Shown: positions 15,153 through 23,659, counted from the stretch's first letter. The stretch is 33,475 nt of DNA from Bacteroidales bacterium (GCA_021738565.1 JAIPBT010000043.1:1-33475); one strand, 5' to 3'. Notes: generated from the sequence alone by a model not told the origin. Translations and numbers: made by a program.

Positions 15153-16589
15153 ATGAGAAAAGTTTTGATTCCTGGGATGTTCTTGTTCATTACACTGTTT
15201 AATGTTTGCGGACAAACAGCAGAATTAAAAGGGACAGCGCCAAAATATGCAGGTACCAAACTCGTATTGAAAAGCATTTCAAATCCGGTTACAGGCGAAT
15301 ACCGGATTGTTGATACACTCTGCATCGACGAAAAAGGGAATTTCAAACAACAAATCCTTCTGGAAAAACCAACGTGGGCCTATATCAATACCGGGCTTTT
15401 CAGAATATACATTTATATGATCCCGCTTACCGGCTATGAAATCTCCTTACCGCCAAAAACAGAAAAAACGCAATCTGACATAAGAAATCCATACTTCAAA
15501 CCGGTACTGGCACACCTACTGGTACTCAGTGAATATTCACTCTCAGGATCCGGAGAAACATCATCCGGGGATGATATCAATTCCAGGATCTTCCGTTTTG
15601 ACACGCTTCTTTTTATAAAAAACAAGGAGATGCTTGAAGCACGGCAGAGAAATGAATTCCTCAGCTCTGATTCACTGATCAGCGTTATTGAAAACAGCTA
15701 TAAAAATGATACATCCTCATATTTTAAACAATACAGGAAGTTCAGATACGGGATCATAAAGATCAATGGCAGGGATACCAGGCTGAAAGACATATACGAA
15801 CAGTACCTCGCTGAAAAGATCCCTGTAACCGGGAACCCTGCCTTTATGGACCTGTTTAACGAGATGTACAAGGAATTCATCTTCTATTATTCCAGAACTG
15901 AAGAAGGCAGGGGGATCAATAACATCATTAACAGAACTCACGATATCACTGCCCTGAGAAATACACTCTTGGAACATCCCGCGGTGCCATCCGGTGAATT
16001 CGCTGAACTGGTCATCATAAAGGAGATACATGATCTCTATTTCAAGAAATATTTCAATGGAGATGACCTGCTGCAACTGCTGGATACCATTATTGAATCA
16101 CCTGTTTCAGAAAAGAATGCCATGATCGCTCGCGGCGTCAAAAGGCACCTTACCAGGCTGATGAAGGGGAATTATCCGCCTCATTTTGAACTGCCTGACA
16201 TTCATGGAAATATTATCACTCCTGAAGACCTCAGGGGCAAATATGTATATCTCAACTTTTGCACCACGAACAACTACGGATGCCTGACAGAATATCCATT
16301 CCTGCAGGTCCTGCATCGCACACATAAAAAGCACCTTGAAATAGTAACGGTCATTGTTGCTGAAGATCCTGCCGAAATGAAAGCTTTCATGAAAAACAAC
16401 AACTATACATGGACCGCTTTGTTCTATAATGAAAATGAAAAGTTGCTTTGGGATTATGATATAAAGGCCTTCCCAACAAATTACCTGCTCGACCCTGAAG
16501 GCAAACTGGTTCTTTCACCGGCAGCAATGGCAACGGAAGGATTTGAGCAGCAACTGTTCAGGATCATGCGTTCTAGAGGAGATCTCTGA
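15153..16589 (+). CDS. Exported TlpA/DUF4369-type thioredoxin-like protein without CxxC
   Basis: This 478-aa protein has an N-terminal signal sequence (MRKVLIPGMFLFITLFNVCG; the Cys might be a lipidation site, but the lipobox is poor). The N-terminal part (~22-110) resembles the DUF4369 beta-domain common before thioredoxin folds in Bacteroidota. A middle helical region follows, then a C-terminal AhpC/TSA-like domain (~345-478) opening with PPHFELPDIHGNIITPEDL. Where TlpA proteins have WCxxC, this one reads FCTTNNYGCLTE, with cysteines six residues apart, so normal disulfide chemistry is doubtful. It follows coaD directly, and its 3' end overlaps the convergent Nudix gene by 17 bases. Envelope location is inferred. 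Confidence 0.82.
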   Translation: MRKVLIPGMFLFITLFNVCGQTAELKGTAPKYAGTKLVLKSISNPVTGEYRIVDTLCIDEKGNFKQQILLEKPTWAYINTGLFRIYIYMIPLTGYEISLPPKTEKTQSDIRNPYFKPVLAHLLVLSEYSLSGSGETSSGDDINSRIFRFDTLLFIKNKEMLEARQRNEFLSSDSLISVIENSYKNDTSSYFKQYRKFRYGIIKINGRDTRLKDIYEQYLAEKIPVTGNPAFMDLFNEMYKEFIFYYSRTEEGRGINNIINRTHDITALRNTLLEHPAVPSGEFAELVIIKEIHDLYFKKYFNGDDLLQLLDTIIESPVSEKNAMIARGVKRHLTRLMKGNYPPHFELPDIHGNIITPEDLRGKYVYLNFCTTNNYGCLTEYPFLQVLHRTHKKHLEIVTVIVAEDPAEMKAFMKNNNYTWTALFYNENEKLLWDYDIKAFPTNYLLDPEGKLVLSPAAMATEGFEQQLFRIMRSRGDL

Positions 16590-17190
16590 TGTAAAGAACA
16601 TCCAGAACGCTGGGATAGGTGTTCCTTCTTATAAAATCAACATTCCCCGGATCAACCCATCGAATATCAGTAATGTTCTCCTCTTTTTGCGGGACCGGAT
16701 CCTGGTCTCCTGTGTAACTCATCTCAAACCATTTGGTCTTCTTCAGGATCATCTCCTTTTTATTTATCTCGTAGGTATGGTGTGTAGAGAGCACCGGCCT
16801 GATAATCTCAAGATCACTGAGACCCGTCTCCTCTTCAACTTCCCTGAGTGCGGCATCGCGCATCTCCTCTCCGGGCTCCAGTTTTCCCTTGGGAAGATCC
16901 CAGATGCCATCCCTTTCCATGATCAGGAACTTTCCATCTGGCCTTATAACAAGACCACCGGCTGCTTCAACATAATCAAAGCAGGCTCTGAATTCATCAA
17001 AAAGATTCAGAATATCATTGTGAATGATAAATAATTTATTGATTCTCTGCAGCTGATTGAAAGCACCCAGCAATTCGGTAAGCTCTTGTATATTAGCATA
17101 TTTATAGAATAGCCCGCTGTTTCTTCCAAATACCTTTGAAAAATTATCTCCAAAATAAACCGTCCTGTCCTTGAAAAAAACTTTATACAT
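16573..17190 (-). CDS. Nudix hydrolase
   Basis: This 205-aa protein has a complete Nudix box, GKLEPGEEMRDAALREVEEE followed by TGL, in its middle (~107-129), preceded by VEAAGGLVIRPDGKFLIMER. An N-terminal segment of ~75 residues has no recognised domain. The enzyme should hydrolyse a nucleoside diphosphate linked to another group; the substrate is unknown. I chose ATG 17190 (MYKVFFKDRTV) because the upstream option at 17214 would run past the divergent pyrE start. The two start codons are only 9 bases apart. Its end overlaps the TlpA-like gene by 17 bases. Confidence 0.92.
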   Translation of the reverse strand: MYKVFFKDRTVYFGDNFSKVFGRNSGLFYKYANIQELTELLGAFNQLQRINKLFIIHNDILNLFDEFRACFDYVEAAGGLVIRPDGKFLIMERDGIWDLPKGKLEPGEEMRDAALREVEEETGLSDLEIIRPVLSTHHTYEINKKEMILKKTKWFEMSYTGDQDPVPQKEENITDIRWVDPGNVDFIRRNTYPSVLDVLYIRDLL

Positions 17191-17193
17191 TTG
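17186..17193 (+). promoter_or_regulatory. Putative -7 element of pyrE
   Basis: TACATTTG matches TAnnTTTG exactly and ends 6 bases before the pyrE ATG, so transcription would begin at or within a few bases of the start codon. The site overlaps the Nudix start codon on the other strand. No -33 TTG at normal spacing is evident, which lowers confidence. Confidence 0.4.
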
Positions 17194-17199
17194 TGATCG

Positions 17200-17838
17200 A
17201 TGAAAAACAAACAACGCATCGCTGAACTGCTGTTACAAAGTAAAGCAATAAAATTAGAACCAGCAAAACCATTTACCTGGGCCTCCGGCTGGAAGTCCCC
17301 TATTTACTGCGATAATCGCAAGACCTTATCCTACCCTGAGATCAGAACGGCCATCAGAGATGCCTACGTTGATTGCATAACAGGGCATTTCTCCGATACG
17401 GAAGTGATCGCGGGCGTTGCAACCGGGGCCATAGCCCAGGGAGCGCTGGTGGCAGAATCACTTAACCTGCCTTTTATATACGTGCGCAGCCAGTCTAAAG
17501 GACATGGAACGAGAAGCCAGATCGAGGGCGTATTTGAGAAAGGACAGAAAGTAGTGGTTATTGAGGACCTGATCTCAACAGGAGGCAGTTCCCTTAAAGC
17601 CGTGGAAGCAATCAGGAATGCAGGATGCAATGTTCTTGGAATGGTGGCTGCATTCACATACGGATTCCCTGCATCTGAGAAAAGTTTCGAAAAAGCAAAC
17701 CTGGTTGTGCATACTTTGACCGACTACGATTCAATGCTTCAACAGGCTGTTGAAATTGGCTATATTGATAAAGTCATGCTTCCGTTGCTGAAAAAATGGA
17801 GGATCGATCCGGCAAATTGGTCAGAGGATAAAAAATAA
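17200..17838 (+). CDS. pyrE: Orotate phosphoribosyltransferase
   Basis: PyrE converts orotate and PRPP to orotidine 5'-monophosphate in pyrimidine synthesis. This 212-aa protein carries the PRPP-binding motif VVVIEDLISTGGSS (~113-126), the N-terminal FTWASGWKSPIYCDNR, and the catalytic flexible loop around RSQSKGHGTRSQIEG. The length is normal. It is divergent from the Nudix gene with 9 bases between start codons, and is followed 7 bases downstream by the SRPBCC gene, probably co-transcribed. No Shine-Dalgarno is visible, consistent with a very short or absent leader. Confidence 0.97.
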   Translation: MKNKQRIAELLLQSKAIKLEPAKPFTWASGWKSPIYCDNRKTLSYPEIRTAIRDAYVDCITGHFSDTEVIAGVATGAIAQGALVAESLNLPFIYVRSQSKGHGTRSQIEGVFEKGQKVVVIEDLISTGGSSLKAVEAIRNAGCNVLGMVAAFTYGFPASEKSFEKANLVVHTLTDYDSMLQQAVEIGYIDKVMLPLLKKWRIDPANWSEDKK

Positions 17839-17845
17839 CAAACAA

Positions 17846-18256
17846 ATGAAGATTGAAAGTAAAATCGGATCCGTTCGGTCCCCCGCACAAAAAGTATATG
17901 ATTTTATAGCTGATTTCAGGAATTTCAACAATGTAATACCTGCTGATAAAATATCCGGCTGGGAAGCCGACCAGGACAGCTGTCGTTTTAAAATGGACAT
18001 GCTGGGAAACGTCAAACTCAACATTATTGAAAGGGAACCGGAAAAACTTGTGAAGATAGCCAGTGATCCCGATACATCACAATACAATTTCACATTGTGG
18101 ATCCAGACCAAACAGGTGCAAACCGACGACAGCCGGGTGAAGGTTACCATCGAACCAAACATCAACCAGGTCTTGCTGGGAATGGTGAAAAGTCCGCTCA
18201 AGCAGTTCGTTGATTCCCTGATCGATGAGATTGAAAAATTTGATTTTCAATCCTGA
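17846..18256 (+). CDS. SRPBCC-fold (START-like) protein
   Basis: This 136-aa protein begins MKIESKIGSVRSPAQKVYDF, followed by IADFRNFNNVIPADKISGWE, the pattern of SRPBCC/polyketide-cyclase-like small-ligand-binding folds. The C-terminal long helix LKQFVDSLIDEIEKF fits that fold. I know this type of gene next to pyrE in Bacteroidota, but no function can be read from the sequence. It begins 7 bases after pyrE and its stop overlaps the convergent birA stop by 10 bases. Confidence 0.85.
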   Translation: MKIESKIGSVRSPAQKVYDFIADFRNFNNVIPADKISGWEADQDSCRFKMDMLGNVKLNIIEREPEKLVKIASDPDTSQYNFTLWIQTKQVQTDDSRVKVTIEPNINQVLLGMVKSPLKQFVDSLIDEIEKFDFQS

Positions 18257-18990
18257 TGTACCATTTTTATCTCATGAAATCCAAAATTACGCATCCCGGC
18301 GCCTGTTTCCACCAGCAATTGGCCCTCTTCATCCACCCCCCGTATAATACCGCGGAACCTGGATTTGCCTTCCATAAAAACAGATGTTTCTCCCCTTCTG
18401 TATAAATGATCAATGTACCTTTTATCCAACAGATCACTTTTCCGGGCTCCAAGCATTTCGTATCCGCCAATCAACAATTTCCTCAGCTGATCGATTAACT
18501 CCTCAATATCAAAATCATTTTTGCGCCCGGTAACCAATTTCATGCTTGTGGCCGGTAATGGAAAATCCGGAAATCCGGTCTGATTCACATTGATCCCGAT
18601 ACCAATGATCGAATGCGAGAGCTTCTGCTCCATAATGCTGTTCTCGATCAGTACACCTCCAATCTTGCAGGCCCCTGCCATGATATCATTCGGCCATTTG
18701 ACTGTGGCATTGATTTCGCAGCGGCTTAAAAACTCTATAATTGAAAGAGTTGCCATTTTTGACAGTTGAAACTGCTTGTTTACTGACAAAAATGCAGGAA
18801 AGACGGCCCAACTCATAAAAATGTTTTTCCCCGCCTCACCTGTCCACTGGTTCTTCTGCTGCCCTCTTCCATCCTCCTGGAAATCAGCGAAAACAAATGA
18901 TTCAGACCGAACCAGACCCTTGCTGATTAATCTCGATGCTTCATTGTTGGTAGAATCAATAACTTTGTATCTGTATATATCTTTCCCCAT
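18247..18990 (-). CDS. birA: Biotin-[acetyl-CoA-carboxylase] ligase, no DNA-binding domain
   Basis: This ligase attaches biotin to carrier proteins such as the acetyl-CoA carboxylase BCCP. The 247-aa form has the catalytic core motifs DSTNNEASRL, GRGQQKNQW (biotinyl-AMP loop), KWPNDIM and IGGVLIE, and a short C-terminal domain. It lacks the N-terminal helix-turn-helix of E. coli BirA, so it should be an enzyme only. I chose ATG 18990 (MGKDIYRYKVIDSTN); the upstream in-frame ATG at 19035 adds a Cys-rich stretch atypical for the family. It is divergent from rsfS, and its tail overlaps the SRPBCC gene. Confidence 0.94.
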   Translation of the reverse strand: MGKDIYRYKVIDSTNNEASRLISKGLVRSESFVFADFQEDGRGQQKNQWTGEAGKNIFMSWAVFPAFLSVNKQFQLSKMATLSIIEFLSRCEINATVKWPNDIMAGACKIGGVLIENSIMEQKLSHSIIGIGINVNQTGFPDFPLPATSMKLVTGRKNDFDIEELIDQLRKLLIGGYEMLGARKSDLLDKRYIDHLYRRGETSVFMEGKSRFRGIIRGVDEEGQLLVETGAGMRNFGFHEIKMVHQD

Positions 18991-19003
18991 GGTACAGTTT
19001 TTG

Positions 19004-19036
19004 CAAATTTTTACGCAGTTAAAACTACCTGTCAAA
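19004..19036 (-). promoter_or_regulatory. Putative birA promoter
   Basis: Read on the minus strand, TTTGAC (19036-19031) is followed after about 18-19 bases by TAAAAATTTG (19013-19004), close to TTTG-N19-TAnnTTTG but with two extra bases in the -7 element. It lies just upstream of the birA ATG at 18990. Confidence 0.35.
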
Positions 19037-19058
19037 TGATGTTTATAAAAATAACATA

Positions 19059-19066
19059 TAAATTTG
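19059..19066 (+). promoter_or_regulatory. Putative -7 element of the rsfS-ftsH-cdsA-psd operon
   Basis: TAAATTTG matches the Bacteroidota -7 consensus exactly, 45 bases before the rsfS ATG. A clear -33 TTG is not visible at normal spacing. It would drive the five-gene run through psd, as no other promoter or terminator is seen inside that run. Confidence 0.42.
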
Positions 19067-19111
19067 CATTAAATTAACAGGAATAAAGAATATCAGAAGT
19101 CGGGAAACTGA

Positions 19112-19486
19112 ATGACAGAAAACCAAAAAAGTGATACACTGCAGAGGCTTGATCTGATCCTTGAGGCGCTTAAAGATAAAAAAGGTGAAAATATTGTCAC
19201 CATCAACATGGAAAAAGTTGGCAATGCTTTTTGCGATTACTTCGTCATTTGTCACGGAAACTCAACCACGCAGGTGGATGCGCTCAGCGATTCCGTTCAT
19301 CATAGGTTAAAAACTGAAATGAATGTCAGGGCACATCACATTGAGGGGATCAACAATTCGCTGTGGATACTGATGGATTATTCTGATATCCTGGTGCATA
19401 TCTTTCTGGAGGAGCAACGTTCATTCTACAACCTTGAAGAACTCTGGGGCGATGGAAAGATGGAAAGTATAAAAGATATAAAGTAA
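19112..19486 (+). CDS. rsfS: Ribosomal silencing factor RsfS
   Basis: RsfS binds ribosomal protein uL14 on the 50S subunit and blocks subunit joining when nutrients are scarce. This 124-aa protein has the family landmarks: a helix, DKKGENIVTINMEKV, then CDYFVICHGNSTTQVDAL, and DYSDILVHIFLEEQRSFYNL with ELWGD near the C-terminus. The length is normal. It is the first gene of a tight plus-strand run; ftsH begins 8 bases after its stop. Divergent from birA. Confidence 0.95.
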   Translation: MTENQKSDTLQRLDLILEALKDKKGENIVTINMEKVGNAFCDYFVICHGNSTTQVDALSDSVHHRLKTEMNVRAHHIEGINNSLWILMDYSDILVHIFLEEQRSFYNLEELWGDGKMESIKDIK

Positions 19487-19494
19487 CCGAAAAA

Positions 19495-21594
19495 ATGGCA
19501 GAAAAAAATAAGAAACCCGGGGATCCCGGCGGACCCTTAAAACCTGGTAATAAGCCCAAATTCAACACATACTGGATCATTGGTATCGTATTGCTTGCGT
19601 TGATCGGCATGCAATTTCTCAATAACTCAGGAGGAATGGTTGAAACCGATTCCAACTCCTTTTTCGAAATGCTGAACGCAGGCGATGTTGAAAAAATCGT
19701 TATCGTAAACAAGGAAAAAGTTGAGATTTACATCAAGCCCGAGCGGCTTGAGGATGCAAGACACAGTGAAGTGCGCAACAACAGAAGCAATTCGTGGCTC
19801 GGACAGAATTTACCGCAGTATTACTTCACGATAGTTTTTCCCGATGTATTCGGACAGGAACTGAACCAGGTACTGAATGAATTACCACCGGAAAAAACAC
19901 CCCAGTACACTACAGTCACCCGGAAAAACGTACTCGGTGAGATGATGCTGTGGATACTGCCTTTCCTGCTGATCCTGGGAATCTGGATCTTCATGCTGCG
20001 CAGGATGGGTGGCGGCTCCGGTGGTCCCGGTGGCGCCAACAACATTTTTAACGTTGGCAAATCAAAGGCCCAGATCTTCGATAAAGATACGAACGTGAAG
20101 GTTGATTTTTCTGATGTAGCAGGACTGGATGAAGCAAAGGTAGAGATCCGGGAAATCGTTGATTTTTTGAAAAATCCCAACAAATACACAGACCTTGGCG
20201 GTAAGATACCGAAAGGAGCTTTGCTGGTTGGTCCTCCGGGAACAGGAAAGACATTGTTGGCAAAGGCAGTTGCCGGTGAGGCCAATGTTCCATTCTTTTC
20301 CATGTCGGGTTCTGATTTCGTGGAAATGTTTGTGGGTGTAGGAGCCTCCAGGGTCCGCGACCTGTTCAAACAGGCAAAGGAGAAAGCTCCCTGTATTGTA
20401 TTTATAGATGAAATAGATGCCGTTGGAAGGGCCAGGGGAAGGAACCCGAATTTTGGTTCCAATGATGAAAGGGAAAATACATTGAACCAGCTTCTGACCG
20501 AAATGGACGGTTTCAGTTCGGATACCGGCGTCATCATTCTTGCAGCTACCAACCGTGCTGATATGCTTGACAAAGCATTGCTCAGGGCAGGAAGGTTCGA
20601 CCGCCAGATCCATGTTGAACTTCCCGACCTGAACGAGCGGAAAGAAATTTTTAAGGTTCACGTGAAACCTCTGAAACTGGATAAGAACGTTGACCTTGTA
20701 TTCATGGCCAAGCAAACACCGGGATTTTCAGGCGCGGATATCGCCAACGTTTGCAATGAGTCAGCCCTTATCGCTGCAAGGAAAGACAAAAAAACCGTTG
20801 AAACACAGGATTTCCTTGATGCAGTTGACAGGATCATCGGTGGATTGGAAAAGAAAAATAAAGTCATTAAAAAGGATGAAAAAAGAACCATCGCATTCCA
20901 TGAGGCCGGTCATGCCACGGTGAGCTGGCTCCTGGAACATGCAAACCCGCTGGTAAAAGTCACAATCATTCCCAGGGGCAGGGCGCTGGGAGCCGCCTGG
21001 TACCTTCCCGAAGAAAGACAAATAACCACCACCGAGCAAATGCTTGATGAAATGTGTTCGGCCCTGGGTGGACGTGCAGCTGAAGATCTCATCTTCAATA
21101 AGATATCGACAGGAGCGCTGAACGACCTTGAAAAGATCACGAAACAGGCCTATGCCATGATCTCCTATTTCGGAATGAGCGATAAACTCGGTAACCGGAG
21201 TTATTTCGATTCCAGCGGCCAGAATGAATATTCCTTTAACAAACCCTACAGTGAAAAAACTGCAGAACTGATCGATGATGAGGTTAAGACCATTATTGAT
21301 CAACAATACAAAAGGGCAATTGAAATACTGAAGAAAAACAAGGCCAAACTTACAAAGCTTGCTGAAAGACTCCTTGAATCTGAAGTGATCTTCAGCGACA
21401 ACCTGGAAGAGATATTTGGTAAACGGCCATGGAAGACAGAAGAGGAAGAAGAGAAACAAAAGTCCGTTGAAAAAGCCAGGGAAAAAAAGAAACAAATTGA
21501 ATCTGCCCCATCCTCAGAGAAGAAATCAGAAAATAAGGAGACAGAGAAAACAGAGAAAACAGAAAACAAGAGCAATAAGAAAAATGTCAAATGA
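19495..21594 (+). CDS. ftsH: ATP-dependent zinc metalloprotease FtsH
   Basis: This membrane-anchored AAA+ protease (699 aa) degrades membrane and some soluble proteins. There are two N-terminal membrane segments (YWIIGIVLLALIGMQFL and MMLWILPFLLILGIWIFML) around a periplasmic domain. The AAA domain has Walker A GPPGTGKTL (~246), Walker B IVFIDEIDAVG and the second region of homology ending RAGRFDRQ. The zinc site is HEAGH (~468-472). The last ~55 residues are a low-complexity Lys/Glu tail (KKKQIESAPSS, ENKETEKTEKTENKS), presumably cytoplasmic and disordered. Its stop overlaps the next gene by 11 bases. Confidence 0.97.
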   Translation: MAEKNKKPGDPGGPLKPGNKPKFNTYWIIGIVLLALIGMQFLNNSGGMVETDSNSFFEMLNAGDVEKIVIVNKEKVEIYIKPERLEDARHSEVRNNRSNSWLGQNLPQYYFTIVFPDVFGQELNQVLNELPPEKTPQYTTVTRKNVLGEMMLWILPFLLILGIWIFMLRRMGGGSGGPGGANNIFNVGKSKAQIFDKDTNVKVDFSDVAGLDEAKVEIREIVDFLKNPNKYTDLGGKIPKGALLVGPPGTGKTLLAKAVAGEANVPFFSMSGSDFVEMFVGVGASRVRDLFKQAKEKAPCIVFIDEIDAVGRARGRNPNFGSNDERENTLNQLLTEMDGFSSDTGVIILAATNRADMLDKALLRAGRFDRQIHVELPDLNERKEIFKVHVKPLKLDKNVDLVFMAKQTPGFSGADIANVCNESALIAARKDKKTVETQDFLDAVDRIIGGLEKKNKVIKKDEKRTIAFHEAGHATVSWLLEHANPLVKVTIIPRGRALGAAWYLPEERQITTTEQMLDEMCSALGGRAAEDLIFNKISTGALNDLEKITKQAYAMISYFGMSDKLGNRSYFDSSGQNEYSFNKPYSEKTAELIDDEVKTIIDQQYKRAIEILKKNKAKLTKLAERLLESEVIFSDNLEEIFGKRPWKTEEEEEKQKSVEKAREKKKQIESAPSSEKKSENKETEKTEKTENKSNKKNVK

Positions 21595-21793
21595 CAAAGT
21601 CCGGGTTTATTCTACAAACCAGCCCTTCCAGGCAGAAATGATAAAACGGTATCTGGCAGATCACGGGATCCTGTCATTTATCATGAATAAAATGGATTCT
21701 TCATACCATTTTGGTGATGTTGAAATCCTGGTATCAAGGGACGATGTGGTCAGGTCTAAAAAATTAATCGAAGACTTTTTTCAGCATGAATAA
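21584..21793 (+). CDS. DUF2007-type small protein
   Basis: This 69-aa protein begins MSNDKVRVYSTNQPFQAEMI and has the pattern of the DUF2007 putative signal-transducing or prokaryotic family: RVY, then QAEMIKRYLADHGI, then GDVEILVSRDDVVRSKKLI. Its function is not known to me. Its ATG overlaps the end of ftsH (11 bases) and its stop overlaps the cdsA start (8 bases), so it is translated with them. A longer in-frame start at 21416 would only read the Lys-rich ftsH tail in another frame. Confidence 0.88.
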   Translation: MSNDKVRVYSTNQPFQAEMIKRYLADHGILSFIMNKMDSSYHFGDVEILVSRDDVVRSKKLIEDFFQHE

Positions 21794-22604
21794 CGTGATC
21801 ACAAGGACCCTTTCAGGGATCGTACTGATAATTGTATTTGCAGGTTTGCTTTTGCTGGGAAAATACACCTCTCTTGCACTCCTGCTCTTTGTTTTCTCGG
21901 TAGCAATGTACGAGATCCGGAAAATGCTGGATTCAGAAGACCAGGTGCTTTTTTTTATAAGTTTGACAGCCGGAATGATCTCCATGGGTATTTCATATTT
22001 TATACTCGATGGTTTTATCCGGACACTTTGGATGCCTGCGGTAATTACAGGTTTTGTGCTGCTTTTTCTTTTCATGTTCACCCTAAGGGGGAAAACCGGG
22101 TTCAGACAAACCAGCCAGATCTTCCTCTCTGTTTTTTGGATAGCGGGTTCACTTATATTCTATTTTGCCCTTGGATGGTTGCCGGCAAATAACGGTTTCA
22201 ATCCTGAACTGATGATCATCCTGCTCGCACTGGTCTGGATAAATGATATAGGCGCATTTGTTGCCGGCAAGCTGATCGGAAGAACTCCGCTTGCCAAAGC
22301 CATTTCCCCGGAAAAGACCATGGAAGGGCTGACAGGAGGGATTGTCTTAAACGCCGCTGCAGGATACCTGGTTTACACGGTAACCAACAGCCATACGGCC
22401 ATATTCTGGATCACTATGGCAATACTGGTGAGCATTACTTCTGCCATTGGCGATCTTTTCGAAAGCAAATTGAAACGTGAAACCGGTGTCAAAGACTCAG
22501 GGAACATCATTCCCGGTCATGGCGGAATGCTCGACAGGTTTGATTCACTGATGTTCAGCGCCCCCGTATTTTACAGTCTTTTTCTAATCATTGAAAAATT
22601 ATGA
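21786..22604 (+). CDS. cdsA: Phosphatidate cytidylyltransferase
   Basis: CdsA makes CDP-diacylglycerol from phosphatidic acid and CTP, the branch point to all phospholipids, in the inner membrane. This 272-aa protein has about seven to eight membrane segments and the C-terminal family signature SAIGDLFESKLKRETGVKDS followed by GNIIPGHGGMLDRFDS. The length is normal. It overlaps DUF2007 upstream by 8 bases and psd downstream by 4 (ATGA), placing two successive steps of lipid synthesis in one unit. Confidence 0.96.
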   Translation: MNNVITRTLSGIVLIIVFAGLLLLGKYTSLALLLFVFSVAMYEIRKMLDSEDQVLFFISLTAGMISMGISYFILDGFIRTLWMPAVITGFVLLFLFMFTLRGKTGFRQTSQIFLSVFWIAGSLIFYFALGWLPANNGFNPELMIILLALVWINDIGAFVAGKLIGRTPLAKAISPEKTMEGLTGGIVLNAAAGYLVYTVTNSHTAIFWITMAILVSITSAIGDLFESKLKRETGVKDSGNIIPGHGGMLDRFDSLMFSAPVFYSLFLIIEKL

Positions 22605-23254
22605 TCAGGCTGCACCCTGAAGGGAAACAAATTGTATATTTTTCAACATGTATGCTGGTTGGATTGACCATCAGCCTGTTTATCCTCATTCCCACGCCCT
22701 GGATATACCCTGTAACCGGATTTCTCCTGATCATCTATATGCTTATTTTTAGATTTTTCAGGATCCCGGATCGCGAATACAAAGAGGCGCCGGAAAGCAT
22801 TCTTTCACCTGCAGACGGAAAGGTCGTATCCATTGAAAATATATATGAAGGTGAATATTTCAATGAGGGAAAAATACGTGTATCGATCTTTATGAGCATC
22901 TATAACGTGCACATCAACCGCTACCCTGTTACAGGGAAAATCGTTTACTGCAAATACCACCCGGGCAATTATCTCGTGGCCCGCCATCCGAAATCATCCG
23001 AACGCAACGAACGGACTACAGTGGTGATCCGTCACAATTACGGTGAACTGCTGGTAAGACAGATCGCCGGTTACGTGGCGCGAAGGATCGTCTGTTATGC
23101 TGAAGATAACCGCAATGCCATCCAGAACAATGAGCTTGGGTTTATAAAATTTGGCTCCAGGGTTGACCTTTTCCTTCCACAGGGTACCCCAATTAAGGTT
23201 AAAACCGGCGATACTGCCCGCGGCGGTATCACCGAAATAGCAGCTTTAAAATAA
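22601..23254 (+). CDS. psd: Phosphatidylserine decarboxylase proenzyme (short form)
   Basis: Psd converts phosphatidylserine to phosphatidylethanolamine. This 217-aa protein has two N-terminal membrane segments (~16-58) and the conserved SPADGKVVSIE, FMSIYNVHINRYPV and NERTTVVI regions. The self-cleavage site is the Gly-Ser of KFGSRVDLF (~185), where the Ser becomes the pyruvoyl group. This is the short bacterial form with GS rather than LGST. It overlaps cdsA by 4 bases and ends the operon; a small hairpin with a T-tract follows. Confidence 0.95.
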   Translation: MIRLHPEGKQIVYFSTCMLVGLTISLFILIPTPWIYPVTGFLLIIYMLIFRFFRIPDREYKEAPESILSPADGKVVSIENIYEGEYFNEGKIRVSIFMSIYNVHINRYPVTGKIVYCKYHPGNYLVARHPKSSERNERTTVVIRHNYGELLVRQIAGYVARRIVCYAEDNRNAIQNNELGFIKFGSRVDLFLPQGTPIKVKTGDTARGGITEIAALK

Positions 23255-23257
23255 TTT

Positions 23258-23279
23258 AAGACCTGCTTGTCTTTTTTTT
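23258..23279 (+). terminator. Putative intrinsic terminator after psd
   Basis: AAGAC-CTGCTT-GTCTT followed by a run of Ts forms a 5-base-pair stem with a U-tract four bases after the psd stop. The stem is short, but position and T-run fit the end of the rsfS-psd operon. Confidence 0.5.
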
Positions 23280-23364
23280 AACAGTCATTTAACAACATCC
23301 CCCTTCTATTTGACTTATATTGCGTTCAAATATTGAAACAATTACGAATTAAAAAACAAGAACC

Positions 23365-23634
23365 ATGAAAAAGACATTAGCAGTAATAGCGCTTGTAGCA
23401 TTTTTAGGAGGAATGAGTGCACCTGTATTGGCAAACGAGTCAGTTGTAATTGAATCAGTTACTGACAAAGACCCGAAAAAAGCCAAGAAAACTGAGAAAT
23501 CTGAGAAATCAGAGAAGTCTGAGAAAAAAGCAAGTGAGTGCACCACCGAGAAAAAAGCAAGTGAATGCACTACTGAGAAAAAATCAAGCGACTGCACAGC
23601 TAAAAAAGAGAGCACTTGCGACAGCAAGAAGTAG
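23365..23634 (+). CDS. Small exported Lys/Cys-repeat protein
   Basis: I do not recognise this 89-aa protein. It has a clear signal peptide (MKKTLAVIALVAFLGGMSAP, cleavage likely after VLA), then a short acidic stretch and a highly charged repeat region. First come KSE triplets (EKSEKSEKSEKK), then three ~9-residue units carrying one Cys each (KKASECTTE, KKASECTTE, KKSSDCTAK) and a last Cys in STCDSKK. The four evenly spaced cysteines and many lysines suggest metal or polyanion binding, or cross-linking in the envelope; this is inference. The repeats are visible in the DNA as 27-base units, so copy number may vary. It is flanked by terminators and sits before the flavodiiron gene. Confidence 0.72.
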   Translation: MKKTLAVIALVAFLGGMSAPVLANESVVIESVTDKDPKKAKKTEKSEKSEKSEKKASECTTEKKASECTTEKKSSDCTAKKESTCDSKK

Positions 23635-23659
23635 AATTCATAGATTGTTAGATTAGTTG

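Noticed and set aside
19821-20573. Long minus-strand frames inside ftsH, and similar ones inside lon, hydB and the giant gene
   Set aside because: They are antisense to well-supported genes, have no recognisable motif and low-quality composition.
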